The position numbers and the translations under genes are program-made. The notes under the pieces are model-generated. The model saw nothing but the letters and a program-made list of their open reading frames with translations, searched no databases and was not told the DNA's origin. From NCBI GenBank assembly GCA_934130545.1, contig CAKOYD010000001.1, forward strand, positions 205,064-269,063: 64,000 bases of DNA, given 5' to 3'. Source of the DNA: an uncultured Bacilli bacterium (GTDB lineage Bacteria > Bacillota_I > Bacilli_A > RF39 > UBA660). Position 1 is the stretch's first letter, and the number at the start of each line of letters is the position of its first letter. This document shows, in pieces, positions 1 to 8,151 of the stretch.

Positions 1-622
1 GAATATCAGTTATTCCGTCACCAACATAAAGCATGTTTTTAGTAGATATTCGACGGTCATCTTCTAACATCATTTTATTTAATGTTGTATCATCAGATAT
101 GTCTAATACGCCTTTATTAATACGTGATAAGAACTGAGTTTTAGCAGTATAGTTAACACTCATAGCGGGCCATACAGCTATACCATTATGATCATATAAG
201 AATTCGCATGCGTATATTTCTTTAAAGTATTTAGCTATTTCTGTTCCTTCAATTATTTCTTTTAATCCTGATGATATTATATAGTGTTCTACAGTAATAC
301 CAATAGATTCACCATATTCATTAATTCTTGTAAACCAATCTTTAACACCTGGATACAAGTTAATATCTTTACCTAGTTTAACAAAGTCTTCTCTTTTTAT
401 TGACTTTTCTTTTTTATTAGACATATGAATCATCATATACATGTATGATAGCACTTTATCCATATGATTTTTTTCGGTAGTTTTATTTGTTTCTTCCCAA
501 AACTCCTCTGATGATAATCCTAAACTTGGTATAAAAGAATATTCTTGCATATCCTTATCACATAGAGTTTTATCAAAATCATAAATAAGTGCTACTATTG
601 TTTTATCTTTACTACTTACCAT
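1..622 (-). CDS. HAD-superfamily hydrolase, C-terminus cut by window edge
   Basis: The reading frame starts at an ATG at 622, after a purine-rich GGAAGTAGGGAT stretch, and stays open to the left edge, so the C-terminus lies outside the window. Three HAD motifs are visible in order: motif I YDFDKTL near residue 15 (nucleophile Asp plus acid Asp), motif II with SSG near residue 117, and motif IV GDGITD near the edge, which binds magnesium. The long insert between motifs I and II is a cap domain, as in phosphoserine-phosphatase-like members. A cytoplasmic phosphatase is well supported; the substrate cannot be told. Confidence 0.85.
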   Translation of the reverse strand, partial: MVSSKDKTIVALIYDFDKTLCDKDMQEYSFIPSLGLSSEEFWEETNKTTEKNHMDKVLSYMYMMIHMSNKKEKSIKREDFVKLGKDINLYPGVKDWFTRINEYGESIGITVEHYIISSGLKEIIEGTEIAKYFKEIYACEFLYDHNGIAVWPAMSVNYTAKTQFLSRINKGVLDISDDTTLNKMMLEDDRRISTKNMLYVGDGITDI

Positions 623-679
623 ACTATCCCTACTTCCTATAAATATTTTATCAAATACTTAAATATTAGTCTATAATTT

Positions 680-1090
680 TTATTGATTATCAAGAATTAT
701 AACATTATATTTTACTTTATATCTAAATATATTATATTTTTGTTCTTTTTTCTTATAATTGAAGATAGTATTTTTTAACATTAATGTACCATGATAATTA
801 TTATATTCTTCTTTTATACTATTAATAAACTCTTTAGCATCATTTAAGTCATTATACTCTAAGATAATATATAATATTTTATCTTTGGGTACTATTTCTT
901 TTATTTTATTAAGATTATAACTTATATTATCTAAGTTTACATTTATAACTATAGTATCACTTTTACTAATATACTTCACTATATTAATGTTATCTATTGA
1001 TAAGATTATACTTGAATATAAGTATTCAGATAGTTTATTTAAATATTTATATGAGTTTTTATAAGAAGATAATTTAATTAAAGAAAACAT
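680..1090 (-). CDS. Hypothetical protein, 136 aa
   Basis: I do not recognise this protein. It is rich in Lys, Asn, Ile and Tyr, has no clear signal peptide or membrane segment, and reads as a small mixed alpha/beta cytoplasmic protein. A strong AAGGAGG ribosome binding site sits a few bases upstream of the ATG, which supports it being real. It lies downstream of the membrane protein gene at 1206-1775 on the same strand, with a large inverted repeat between them, so it is probably transcribed separately. Confidence 0.6.
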   Translation of the reverse strand: MFSLIKLSSYKNSYKYLNKLSEYLYSSIILSIDNINIVKYISKSDTIVINVNLDNISYNLNKIKEIVPKDKILYIILEYNDLNDAKEFINSIKEEYNNYHGTLMLKNTIFNYKKKEQKYNIFRYKVKYNVIILDNQ

Positions 1091-1141
1091 AATACCTCCT
1101 TACTATAAAGTATTATGTTTTGTTAGATAAAATACTATTAA

Positions 1142-1187
1142 TAGTATTAGAAATAATAAATTATAATATTTAGCATTTCTAATACTA
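1142..1187 (-). terminator. Large inverted repeat, probable terminator of the 1206-1775 gene
   Basis: Thirteen-base perfect arms (TAGTATTAGAAAT and its complement) at 1142-1154 and 1175-1187 enclose a 20-base AT-rich loop, just downstream of the minus-strand stop at 1206. The T-run is poor, so termination may be weak. It could also act as an mRNA 3' stabiliser. Confidence 0.45.
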
Positions 1188-1205
1188 CTAACAATAAATT
1201 ATTAC

Positions 1206-1775
1206 CTAATCATCTAGGTCTTCTAAAGACAAAAAATTGCCAAATGGCTCGATTAATCCCAAAAAGAATGCAGGGCCTTCTACTTTAATATAATATTTTT
1301 TATGTGGGTCTAATCTTGTTATATAAACTTGAATATTTAATCCTGATGGTAATTTAAGTTGTATTGATGTTTTATCATATTTTTTATCACTTATTTCGTT
1401 AATATACATATATACATCACTATAATATGAAACATCAGCAAATATCTTTAAACCGGCTACTCCTGTTATATAATGATCAGAAAATAATATTGCATTAGAG
1501 ATAGCACATCCTACTTTATTTTTTGGTTTCTTTTTAAAATCATATGGTTTTACTGGAATATCTACATATTTTTTATCTCCTACCATATTTTTATATACGA
1601 ATCCATTATTTTCAAATCTAAATCTATCTAGTCTATCACTTTTACTAAGTATCATCTTATCTACATATGGTTTTGTCATAAGATGATGAAGGGTACATAC
1701 TACGATAATTGTTGTTACTACTGCTATTGCTACTACTAAAATTATTGACAGTGTTTCTTTGTCTAATCCAAACAT
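1206..1775 (-). CDS. Single-pass membrane protein of unknown function, 189 aa
   Basis: Residues about 8-30 form one strongly hydrophobic segment (ILVVAIAVVTTIIVV). A basic stretch and a soluble domain of about 150 residues follow, ending in an acidic tail. An AAGGAG ribosome binding site precedes the ATG. I do not recognise the soluble domain. The N-out/C-in or reverse topology cannot be decided with confidence. It is a likely monocistronic gene between two hairpins. Confidence 0.6.
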   Translation of the reverse strand: MFGLDKETLSIILVVAIAVVTTIIVVCTLHHLMTKPYVDKMILSKSDRLDRFRFENNGFVYKNMVGDKKYVDIPVKPYDFKKKPKNKVGCAISNAILFSDHYITGVAGLKIFADVSYYSDVYMYINEISDKKYDKTSIQLKLPSGLNIQVYITRLDPHKKYYIKVEGPAFFLGLIEPFGNFLSLEDLDD

Positions 1776-1805
1776 TTTATTTAACTCCTTTTTAATTATA
1801 TGGAA

Positions 1806-1825
1806 GGTACTGATGTAACAGTACC
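1806..1825. other. GGTACTG/CAGTACC hairpin between two minus-strand genes
   Basis: Seven-base perfect arms at 1806-1812 and 1819-1825 have a six-base loop, flanked by further partly complementary GGA/TCC bases. It lies downstream of the 1919-2746 gene and upstream of the 1206-1775 gene. No T-run follows on the minus strand, so it is either a weak terminator or an operator-like palindrome. Confidence 0.35.
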
Positions 1826-1918
1826 CTCCGCTTGTACGTTTACTTTCTTAGATATTTATTTTATTTTTTTAATTTATTTTTTGGCACAAAATTTTAATTT
1901 AATTTCTAATTTTTAATT

Positions 1919-2746
1919 TTACCATGTACCTGTCCATGTGCCATATGAACAGCCCATTACAACATATTTGTCAACAGCAGATGCACCAAAGCCAATTCCA
2001 CCAGTAGCAATTGTATAATCTTGTGATTCAGTTAAAGTAGTATTAGTACCATGTGCATACATTCCACAGAACTCTTGAGATGTTAACGTTTCTGATACAT
2101 ACTTATTAACATCGAAATATAATGTTGCACCTATTCCAGTTAATGTACCACTTGGTATCTTAAATGATGCCCCAGAACCATAACGACCATTTTTAATTGC
2201 TGCAACACTAGAATTATAGCAATCATCGTGATCACAATAATGACGAATGAATGTAGGATAAGTTGATCTTATTACTTGATATTGAATACCAATGGCAATA
2301 ACATCATAGTTTCTTTCGTTTGGCATAGTATTCCAGATTGTTGATACTATATAACGATAATGTGAATCAATTTGTGTCACTTTTGTAACAACACTACGCC
2401 AATAGTTTTCAACTACACCTAGTGGCATAACCTCATTTCTACTTTGGAATTCTTCTTCAGTAGCAACATAAGTTACTGTTTCCAAACCTCTTCTTACAGT
2501 TTTATAACGTGTTGTATTAGTTGATACTACATGTCCAATTAAATCTTTATTATTAATATAAGTATCTTCATCCATTAGATAGATATCTTCTTCAGAAAAT
2601 CCTAAATTTATAAGATTATTGTATTCTGTTTCTGTCATCTTAATACCAAAGTAATTTTCTATTATATTTTCTTCTGCTTTAATTGAAGTAGTAAATAATA
2701 AACCTACTGTCAAAACTGCTAACAAGTAGTTTTTTAATTTACTCAT
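1919..2746 (-). CDS. Secreted protein with signal peptide, 275 aa
   Basis: The first 24 residues are a typical Sec signal peptide (charged start, LLAVLTVGLLFTT core, AxA-like site at IKAEE). The mature N-terminus has the motif MTETEYNNLINLGFSEEDIY, a short alpha-helical segment that recurs at the mature start of secreted proteins in Bacilli (from memory). The remainder is rich in Thr, Tyr, Gly and aromatic residues, with cysteines near HYCDHDDCY and FCGMYAHG. The spacing HYCDHDDC could bind metal. I cannot assign a function. An exported extracellular or envelope role is well supported. Confidence 0.65.
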   Translation of the reverse strand: MSKLKNYLLAVLTVGLLFTTSIKAEENIIENYFGIKMTETEYNNLINLGFSEEDIYLMDEDTYINNKDLIGHVVSTNTTRYKTVRRGLETVTYVATEEEFQSRNEVMPLGVVENYWRSVVTKVTQIDSHYRYIVSTIWNTMPNERNYDVIAIGIQYQVIRSTYPTFIRHYCDHDDCYNSSVAAIKNGRYGSGASFKIPSGTLTGIGATLYFDVNKYVSETLTSQEFCGMYAHGTNTTLTESQDYTIATGGIGFGASAVDKYVVMGCSYGTWTGTW

Positions 2747-2784
2747 GTCTTACCTCCTTTCACTAAAAATTCTAGCATTCAGGT

Positions 2785-2833
2785 ATAAAAAAATAAACCC
2801 CTGAGTTGGCGAATTTTGTCGCTTTTTCAGGGG
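2785..2833 (-). terminator. Intrinsic terminator of the XRE regulator gene
   Basis: Arms CCCCTGA (2798-2804) and TCAGGGG (2827-2833) pair, and read on the minus strand they are followed by a T-rich tract. It sits directly after the stop codon at 2841. Confidence 0.8.
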
Positions 2834-2840
2834 AATTTAA

Positions 2841-3557
2841 TCATTTTTTTACTAAAACTGGTATATTTGTGGTGTTTAATTCATTGTTTTCATCAATATA
2901 TTTAACTTGTAAAATCATACCGTTTTCTAAAATACTTTTTATTATTTTCAACTCGTTATCAGTATGATCCATGGAAATTTTAGATATGTAATTACTTAAA
3001 TATGCGCCTTTCTCCAACCTAGTAAGTGTTGATATATCACCATTACTATAAATTATTTTATCATCCACAACAATTAAATATTGAGCATTATTAATCTTTT
3101 TGTCCTCAAACAATTCGTTATTTACGCCTCTTACTACTAGGGATATATAGTAACTATCTTTTTCAATAGTAATATTACCAGCTATTGTAAATCTATCATC
3201 ACCGCTTATTAATGAATAAGATTTAGTGTTTAATATAAAGTTAGCTATCAGGTAATAGATAAAGAATACAGATACTAATAATAATGCGAGTAATAATATT
3301 AATTTCTTTTTAGTAAGTTTATGTTTATTACCTTCATCATTTATTGTTAACTTGCTATTACCTAGCAAGACATCTACAGGAACTTTTAGGACTTGAGATA
3401 TTCTTTTTAATGTATCAATATCTGGAGCAGTTGTGTTAGTTTCCCATTTTGATATTGTTTTGTTTGTGACATTTAATAAATCTGCTAATTCTTGTTGGGT
3501 AAGTTTTCTTTCTTTTCTTAATTTTGCTAATGTTTTACCAAATGAATATTCTGTCAT
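2841..3557 (-). CDS. XRE-family regulator with C-terminal membrane anchor and exported domain
   Basis: Residues about 1-62 form an XRE/Cro helix-turn-helix (KLTQQELADLLNVTNKTISKWET). A transmembrane segment follows near residues 85-107 (LILLLALLLVSVFFIYYLI), then about 130 residues predicted outside the membrane. This layout fits a one-component membrane regulator that senses something at the cell surface. I chose the ATG at 3557, eight bases after AGAGG, over the upstream GTG at 3566. The secreted protein at 1919-2746 is downstream on the same strand, behind a terminator, and is a possible target. Confidence 0.8.
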   Translation of the reverse strand: MTEYSFGKTLAKLRKERKLTQQELADLLNVTNKTISKWETNTTAPDIDTLKRISQVLKVPVDVLLGNSKLTINDEGNKHKLTKKKLILLLALLLVSVFFIYYLIANFILNTKSYSLISGDDRFTIAGNITIEKDSYYISLVVRGVNNELFEDKKINNAQYLIVVDDKIIYSNGDISTLTRLEKGAYLSNYISKISMDHTDNELKIIKSILENGMILQVKYIDENNELNTTNIPVLVKK

Positions 3558-3642
3558 TATCAACACCTCTTACTATTTTAATATGTAAAAAACGCAATCA
3601 ATATAAGGTTAATTATAAAGATTGCGGCCAAGATCAATTTAA

Positions 3643-3719
3643 TGGGACGGATGGTGGGAATCGAACCCACGAATAATGGAACCACAATCCACCGTGTTAA
3701 CCACTTCACCACATCCGCC
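3643..3719 (-). tRNA. tRNA-His (GTG anticodon)
   Basis: The minus strand folds as a full cloverleaf. The acceptor GCGGATG pairs with CATCCGT, and the extra 5' G(-1) opposite discriminator C is the tRNA-His identity element. The anticodon stem GTGGA/TCCAT encloses loop TTGTGGT (anticodon GTG), the T arm is GTGGG TTCGAAT CCCAC, and the CCA end is encoded. It stands alone, with its own promoter just upstream. Confidence 0.96.
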
Positions 3720-3730
3720 AGAACAACTTA

Positions 3731-3759
3731 ATAATATCATATATATACTTTAATGTCAA
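3731..3759 (-). promoter_or_regulatory. SigA-type promoter of tRNA-His
   Basis: On the minus strand TTGACA (3754-3759) and TATTAT (3731-3736) are separated by exactly 17 bases, and the tRNA starts about 12 bases downstream of the -10 box. Confidence 0.8.
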
Positions 3760-3762
3760 GGC

Positions 3763-3797
3763 TTTTAATAAAAAAAGCCCTTATATTATGGGGCTTT
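3763..3797 (-). terminator. Intrinsic terminator of the rhomboid gene
   Basis: AAAGCCC (3774-3780) and GGGCTTT (3791-3797) pair and are followed on the minus strand by seven T. It lies immediately after the rhomboid stop codon and abuts the tRNA promoter. Confidence 0.85.
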
Positions 3798-3801
3798 CAG
3801 G

Positions 3802-4938
3802 CTACATAAAGAATGCAAAGTATACTATAAATGCAATATATAGTAGTAGTAAAATTAGACCATTTATTTTAGATGATTTATCTTGTTGTTCATTTATGCC
3901 TAGGGCCATAGCAGATAATACTCCACCAATTAGTCCACCAATATGAGCAGCATTATCTATTCCTGGTGTGGTAAAACCAATTACTAGGTTAATTAATATT
4001 ATTGGGATAACTTGGCTTTTAACAGTTTGGCCTAAATATGTACGATACTTAACTCCAAAGTATAGAATTGCTCCAAGTAAACCGAATATTGCTCCACTAG
4101 CACCGGCAGATATTACGTTATCCGTAAATCCTATGGATAAGATACTTCCACATATAGCACTTATTAAATATATTAATAGATATTTTATTTTTCCATAAAA
4201 GTTTTCTACTTGTGAACCAATAACATATAGAGAATACATATTAACTACTAAGTGAATAATTCCTATATGAACAAAGGCACATGTAAGTAAACGATATATT
4301 TCTCCTTGCTTAACTAGTAAACCTAGGTTAGCTCCAAATGTTAATAATGTTTTACCATCCGTAGCGCCCCCCATAAGGATAAATACTATTACACAAATAG
4401 CTATTATAGCATAAGTAACAATAGGCTTCTTTATTGAGAATATTTTATCTAGTTTACTTGCTTTTACAGTATTATTATTATTTATATCATTAGTAAATTT
4501 TAAAAATAATTCTATTCCTTTTTCTTCGTGTTTAGTTTTTTCTACAATATCAGGGAATACTTCCACTAATGTTGGATTTTTAATATCTTTTTCTTTTTCT
4601 ACTAAGACTCTGTCTGACGTTTCATCGTTGCATAATTCAACGGTATCACCAACATCAGTATATATACTTAGTACGGGCATTTTTAATGTGAATGTTTTCT
4701 TTTTTAACTCTTTTGTTATTCTTTTAGATCTAAATTTATCAAATCCTAATTGTTCTTTGTTATGAATATATTTAGAAACAATTCTAACTATTTTGTAATC
4801 TTCTTCCATGTTTTCTAACCATATTTCATCATTAACCCCATGAACTACGACGGGGCTATAATTTTTTTCAATCATAAAATAGTGAACTAAATTCATAACA
4901 AGTAAATCACGATTGTTTATTTTTAATTCTTGAACCAT
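3802..4938 (-). CDS. Rhomboid family intramembrane serine protease (GluP/YqgP-like)
   Basis: This integral membrane serine protease has a soluble N-terminal domain of about 170 residues, as in Bacillus YqgP/GluP, and then a six- or seven-helix rhomboid core. Visible core residues are HLVVNMYSL (the HxxxN element), the nucleophile serine in GASGAIFG, and the base histidine in AAHIGGLIGG, so the Ser-His dyad is intact. The length (378 aa) fits a rhomboid with an N-terminal extension. It is monocistronic with its own terminator. The family cleaves transmembrane helices; the substrate here is unknown. Confidence 0.92.
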   Translation of the reverse strand: MVQELKINNRDLLVMNLVHYFMIEKNYSPVVVHGVNDEIWLENMEEDYKIVRIVSKYIHNKEQLGFDKFRSKRITKELKKKTFTLKMPVLSIYTDVGDTVELCNDETSDRVLVEKEKDIKNPTLVEVFPDIVEKTKHEEKGIELFLKFTNDINNNNTVKASKLDKIFSIKKPIVTYAIIAICVIVFILMGGATDGKTLLTFGANLGLLVKQGEIYRLLTCAFVHIGIIHLVVNMYSLYVIGSQVENFYGKIKYLLIYLISAICGSILSIGFTDNVISAGASGAIFGLLGAILYFGVKYRTYLGQTVKSQVIPIILINLVIGFTTPGIDNAAHIGGLIGGVLSAMALGINEQQDKSSKINGLILLLLYIAFIVYFAFFM

Positions 4939-5000
4939 ATTTCACCTCATCTGACGACACACTATATTATACTATTAAATATTAAATAAATAAAGTTCTT

Positions 5001-5903
5001 TTATTGTTCTTGAAATATTTTTAATATCTCTGTAAATTTTTCCGGTACAGGAGATGTAAACTCCATATATTGATTAGTTGTTGGATGAATAAAGCCAATT
5101 GTTTTAGCATGAAGCATTTGTCCAAAGTCAGGATCTATTAATTTATGATGTCCATATACGGGATCATTAACAATAGGATGATTAATATACTGCATATGAA
5201 CTCTTATTTGATGAGTTCTTCCTGTTTCAAGGATACATTCAATTAAAGTAGCATTTTTATATCTTTCTAATACTTTAATATGAGTAACCGCTGGTTTAGA
5301 GTTTTCAGCAGTAACGCACATTTTCTTACGATTATTCTTATCTCGTCCTATTGGAGCATCGATAGTAGCACTATCTTCTTTTATGACACCATATACTAAG
5401 GCAATATATTTTCTAACAACGGTTTTTTTACTTATTTGTTCTGCTAGTGATAAGTGAGCTTTATCATTTTTAGCAACTAGTAGTAATCCTGATGTATCAG
5501 CATCTATTCGATGAACAATTCCTGGTCTAACCTCACCATTTATAGTACTTAATTTATTACAATGATACATTAATCCGTTAACAAGGGTATTATAATAATT
5601 ACCAATAGCGGGGTGAACAACCATACCACTTGGTTTATTGACTACTAATAAATCATCATCTTCATAGTAGATATCTAGATTTAAGTCTTGTGGTTTAATA
5701 TCAGTATCTTCTTGATAATTATCATCAATGGTTATGATATCTCCTTGATTAACTTTATAACTAGCTTTTACTTCTTTATTATTAACTAAAATATTATTAT
5801 TATCAATTAATTTTTGGATTTTACTTCTAGTATAGTCTGTTTTATCTTGTAGATATTTATCTATTCTAGTTAGTTCTTCTTCCTCTACTTTTATTTCTAT
5901 CAT
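5001..5903 (-). CDS. rluD: RluD-family 23S rRNA pseudouridine synthase
   Basis: An N-terminal S4 RNA-binding domain (residues about 1-70, RIDKYLQDKTDYTRSKIQKL) is followed by the pseudouridine synthase core with the catalytic-Asp motif HRIDADTSGLLLVAKN and the later RTHQIRVHM motif. Members isomerise uridines in large-subunit rRNA. I chose the ATG at 5903, which has a GGAGGG site six bases upstream, over the one at 5924. The gene overlaps the 3' end of lspA by 38 bases, the usual lspA-rluD pairing in Firmicutes. RluD versus the paralogous YlyB type cannot be told apart here. Confidence 0.92.
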   Translation of the reverse strand: MIEIKVEEEELTRIDKYLQDKTDYTRSKIQKLIDNNNILVNNKEVKASYKVNQGDIITIDDNYQEDTDIKPQDLNLDIYYEDDDLLVVNKPSGMVVHPAIGNYYNTLVNGLMYHCNKLSTINGEVRPGIVHRIDADTSGLLLVAKNDKAHLSLAEQISKKTVVRKYIALVYGVIKEDSATIDAPIGRDKNNRKKMCVTAENSKPAVTHIKVLERYKNATLIECILETGRTHQIRVHMQYINHPIVNDPVYGHHKLIDPDFGQMLHAKTIGFIHPTTNQYMEFTSPVPEKFTEILKIFQEQ

Positions 5904-6354
5904 TGTTATCCCTCCATATACCAATTATTAGTATTATTATTCCTATAACTATATAACTATCGGCAATATTAAATATTGGATAATTATATCCAAATATATT
6001 AAAGTCTAAAAAGTCAATTACATATCCATAAATAATTCTATCATATAGGTTACCTAATGAACCGGCAATAATCATTAAATAAGATATAGTTTCATATTTT
6101 AACATATTATTATTTTTATGTAAATAGTTTGCTAGGACTACAATAATAATAGTGGTAATACAGATAATTAGATATCTATGCCCATTTAACATACTCCATG
6201 CTATTCCATAATTATGAACATTAGTTATGGAGAAAAAACTAGGTATTATTTTAATACTATGATTTAATGGTACTAGAGCACTAATTATTTCTTTACTTAA
6301 AATATCTATTATTAATAGACTTAATATTAAGATAATACTTTTCCCTTTTTTCAA
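5866..6354 (-). CDS. lspA: Lipoprotein signal peptidase (signal peptidase II)
   Basis: This 162-aa protein has four transmembrane segments and both catalytic aspartate regions of the family: GSLGNLYDRIIYGYVIDF and FNIADSYIVIG. It cleaves the signal peptide of lipid-modified prolipoproteins at the membrane surface. A plausible substrate in the window is the LLTGC lipoprotein of the T4SS locus. It overlaps rluD downstream and closely follows the pseudopilin gene on the same strand. Confidence 0.94.
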   Translation of the reverse strand: MKKGKSIILILSLLIIDILSKEIISALVPLNHSIKIIPSFFSITNVHNYGIAWSMLNGHRYLIICITTIIIVVLANYLHKNNNMLKYETISYLMIIAGSLGNLYDRIIYGYVIDFLDFNIFGYNYPIFNIADSYIVIGIIILIIGIWRDNNDRNKSRGRRTN

Positions 6355-6358
6355 TATA

Positions 6359-6820
6359 TTATCCTCCTATTCTATCCATTATATAACTTGAACAGTTAGT
6401 TAATCTATTATCACTACTATCTAGACAATCTAGTTCTACTATATAGCAATATACATAGTGGTTATCACGATATATTGTTATATTAGTATTTATAGAGCAT
6501 GTCTTTTTATTAGCACTATTCATTAAATTACCAGGAATAATTATATTATCATTTATAATATCTTGAAATGTTATAGAGTGATCATCATATTTTTGGGTAT
6601 ATACATTATTACCGACTAAAGTATCATTAGTTAATTTATTAGTATTAGCTGATATAAAAGCATCAATATAATCAGAAACATTATTCTTAAATACTTCTTC
6701 AGTTTTAGATTTAGCATTATTTAAATAACTAGTATATGACACTATTCCTATACCAGTTATTAAACTTAATATTATAACTGTGGCTAATAATTCTACTAAA
6801 GTAAATCCTTTATTGTTCAT
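6359..6820 (-). CDS. Type IV pilin-like / pseudopilin protein
   Basis: The N-terminus MNNKGFTLVELLATVIILSL is a class III prepilin leader: a short charged leader, cleavage expected between G5 and F6, glutamate at +5 and a hydrophobic helix. The C-terminal part contains four cysteines (KKTCS, YVYCYIV, LDCLD and NCSSY). I chose the third in-frame ATG (6820), which follows GGAAAGGATG. No other type II/type IVa genes and no prepilin peptidase lie in the window. It may be a surface or competence-type pseudopilin; its partners are elsewhere. Confidence 0.8.
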   Translation of the reverse strand: MNNKGFTLVELLATVIILSLITGIGIVSYTSYLNNAKSKTEEVFKNNVSDYIDAFISANTNKLTNDTLVGNNVYTQKYDDHSITFQDIINDNIIIPGNLMNSANKKTCSINTNITIYRDNHYVYCYIVELDCLDSSDNRLTNCSSYIMDRIGG

Positions 6821-6844
6821 TAATATCATCCTTTCCATATATTA

Positions 6845-6870
6845 CTAAAAAAGAAGTATGAATTCTTCTT
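6845..6870 (-). terminator. Intrinsic terminator of the tail-anchored protein gene
   Basis: AAGAAG (6851-6856) and CTTCTT (6865-6870) pair across an 8-base loop and are followed by T on the minus strand. The structure overlaps the stop codon at 6869. Confidence 0.7.
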
Positions 6871-7618
6871 AAATTTTTCCTGTTTTATTTAAAAAATATA
6901 ATACTCCAACAGTGGCTAATATTACAAATATAAATAATAATATTAATTTCCAAGTTGTACCTTTACTAGAAGTATCTATAAAGTATTCATCTTCTTCTTC
7001 ATCATTTGATTCAAAATCACTCTTATTAAATTTACAATTACCGGTATAGAAATTCATCTTTTTAGTTTTTTCTATTTCAGGTAATTCATCTTCAATAATT
7101 GGAGCAGTAATCATCGTTTCTTCGTTATCACCTTTTAAGTCAGATAAAATCTCTAGTGATAAGTTAGCAGTTTTTTGTAATCTGTTTTCAGTTTCTTCAT
7201 CTACTGATGAGATAATATCATCATACATTTCTTTAACTTCATCAATATTATCAATATTTAGTTTCTTTAAATAATCTTCTTTAGGAGTTGGTTGTTCTGG
7301 TTGGCTTTTCTTTTCGTTATCTGCTTTTACTTTATCTAATACTTTATTAATATCATAAACATTTTTTTCTACTTCTTGGATAGGGATACTTTCTTCTTTT
7401 ACTTGTGGAGTAGTTTCAGATAATGTTTTATCACCTCGTGATTTACGATATTCATCACGGGTATTTATTTCTGTTTGCATTTTAGTTATATATATTTCAT
7501 TTTTAGATAGTGGTAAATTATCTAGATTATCTTCTAAACCATATACTTGATTATATAAATCTTTATTTTTAGATTGTCTAGATAAGTTATTACTGTATCT
7601 TTCTTCTCTACTTTCCAT
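6869..7618 (-). CDS. Tail-anchored acidic protein of unknown function
   Basis: About 220 hydrophilic residues, rich in Glu, Lys, Asp and Asn and probably largely disordered or coiled, end in one transmembrane helix (ILLFIFVILATVGVLYFL) followed by a basic tip. This gives a cytoplasmic domain held at the membrane by its C-terminus. I chose the ATG at 7618, preceded by TAGGAAGGTG, over the one at 7654. I do not recognise the family. An adaptor or division-associated role would be a guess. Confidence 0.6.
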   Translation of the reverse strand: MESREERYSNNLSRQSKNKDLYNQVYGLEDNLDNLPLSKNEIYITKMQTEINTRDEYRKSRGDKTLSETTPQVKEESIPIQEVEKNVYDINKVLDKVKADNEKKSQPEQPTPKEDYLKKLNIDNIDEVKEMYDDIISSVDEETENRLQKTANLSLEILSDLKGDNEETMITAPIIEDELPEIEKTKKMNFYTGNCKFNKSDFESNDEEEDEYFIDTSSKGTTWKLILLFIFVILATVGVLYFLNKTGKI

Positions 7619-7730
7619 ATAAAGCACCTTCCTACTATAAGTATATAATACCATATTTTTTAGTTATTTTAAATAATTTAATTGATTTTTTGTTAATTTA
7701 TATATATAATTTTTTATGGAGGTTACAATA

Positions 7731-7934
7731 ATGAATGTAATTGTTAAGAAAGATAAATGTATTGGTTGTGGAAGTTGCGTTGCTTTAACTGATAGCCAAG
7801 TTTTTGATTTTGATGATGATGGTCAAGCTCAAGTAATATGTGAGGATATTAAGGAAGATATGGTTAGCAAGGTAAAAGATGCTATTAAATATTGTCCTAC
7901 TGATGCTATTAGTGAAGTAATTGATAGTAAATAA
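7731..7934 (+). CDS. Ferredoxin, single [4Fe-4S] type
   Basis: The 67-aa protein has the cluster motif CIGCGSC near its N-terminus and the fourth cysteine in YCPTDAI near the C-terminus, with an acidic middle (FDFDDDGQ). This matches monocluster Bacillus-type ferredoxins, small cytoplasmic electron carriers. The ATG at 7731 is the real start: the upstream ATG at 7716 lies inside the ATGGAGG ribosome binding site. It is one of few plus-strand genes here and is monocistronic with its own terminator. Confidence 0.93.
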   Translation: MNVIVKKDKCIGCGSCVALTDSQVFDFDDDGQAQVICEDIKEDMVSKVKDAIKYCPTDAISEVIDSK

Positions 7935-7936
7935 TA

Positions 7937-7965
7937 AAAGCCACTTATTAAAAAAGTGGTTTTTT
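7937..7965 (+). terminator. Intrinsic terminator of the ferredoxin gene
   Basis: CCACTT (7941-7946) pairs with AAGTGG (7954-7959), with A-rich and T-rich flanks extending the stem, followed by TTTTTT. The A-rich flank could let it work in both directions. Confidence 0.85.
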
Positions 7966-8054
7966 AGTTAATTTTATAGATTTTTTATATTTATTATGGT
8001 ATATCTATAATATAAGCCGTATATGAAATATATTAATGTAAATTTTATTATAAT

Positions 8055-8150
8055 TAAACTATAGTACGGTAGCACCTATCGGAATTTATGTCTGTGGACG
8101 AAGTACGTAAGTGTTTCTAAGAAGCAGAAAGTGCTGTGAATATGGAGTAA
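8055..8150. ncRNA. Unexplained GC-richer intergenic block, possible structured RNA
   Basis: This block between the convergent ferredoxin and nth genes is clearly less AT-rich than its flanks and has no reading frame. On the plus strand a TATAAT lies just upstream (about 8049). AGCAC near 8070 can pair with GTGCT near 8130, enclosing a TTTCT/AGAAA hairpin. I tried to match it to SRP RNA, 6S RNA, tmRNA, RNase P and T-box motifs and found none. Strand and identity are unresolved. Confidence 0.3.
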
Positions 8151-8151
8151 A

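Noticed and set aside
3968..4198. Plus-strand frame inside the rhomboid gene
   Set aside because: Antisense to an intact rhomboid protease with all catalytic motifs; no ribosome binding site.
8055..8150. SRP RNA, 6S RNA or a T-box
   Set aside because: The SRP apical loop, the 6S open bubble and the T-box TGGxACCGCG motif could not be found on either strand; only a neutral candidate is reported.
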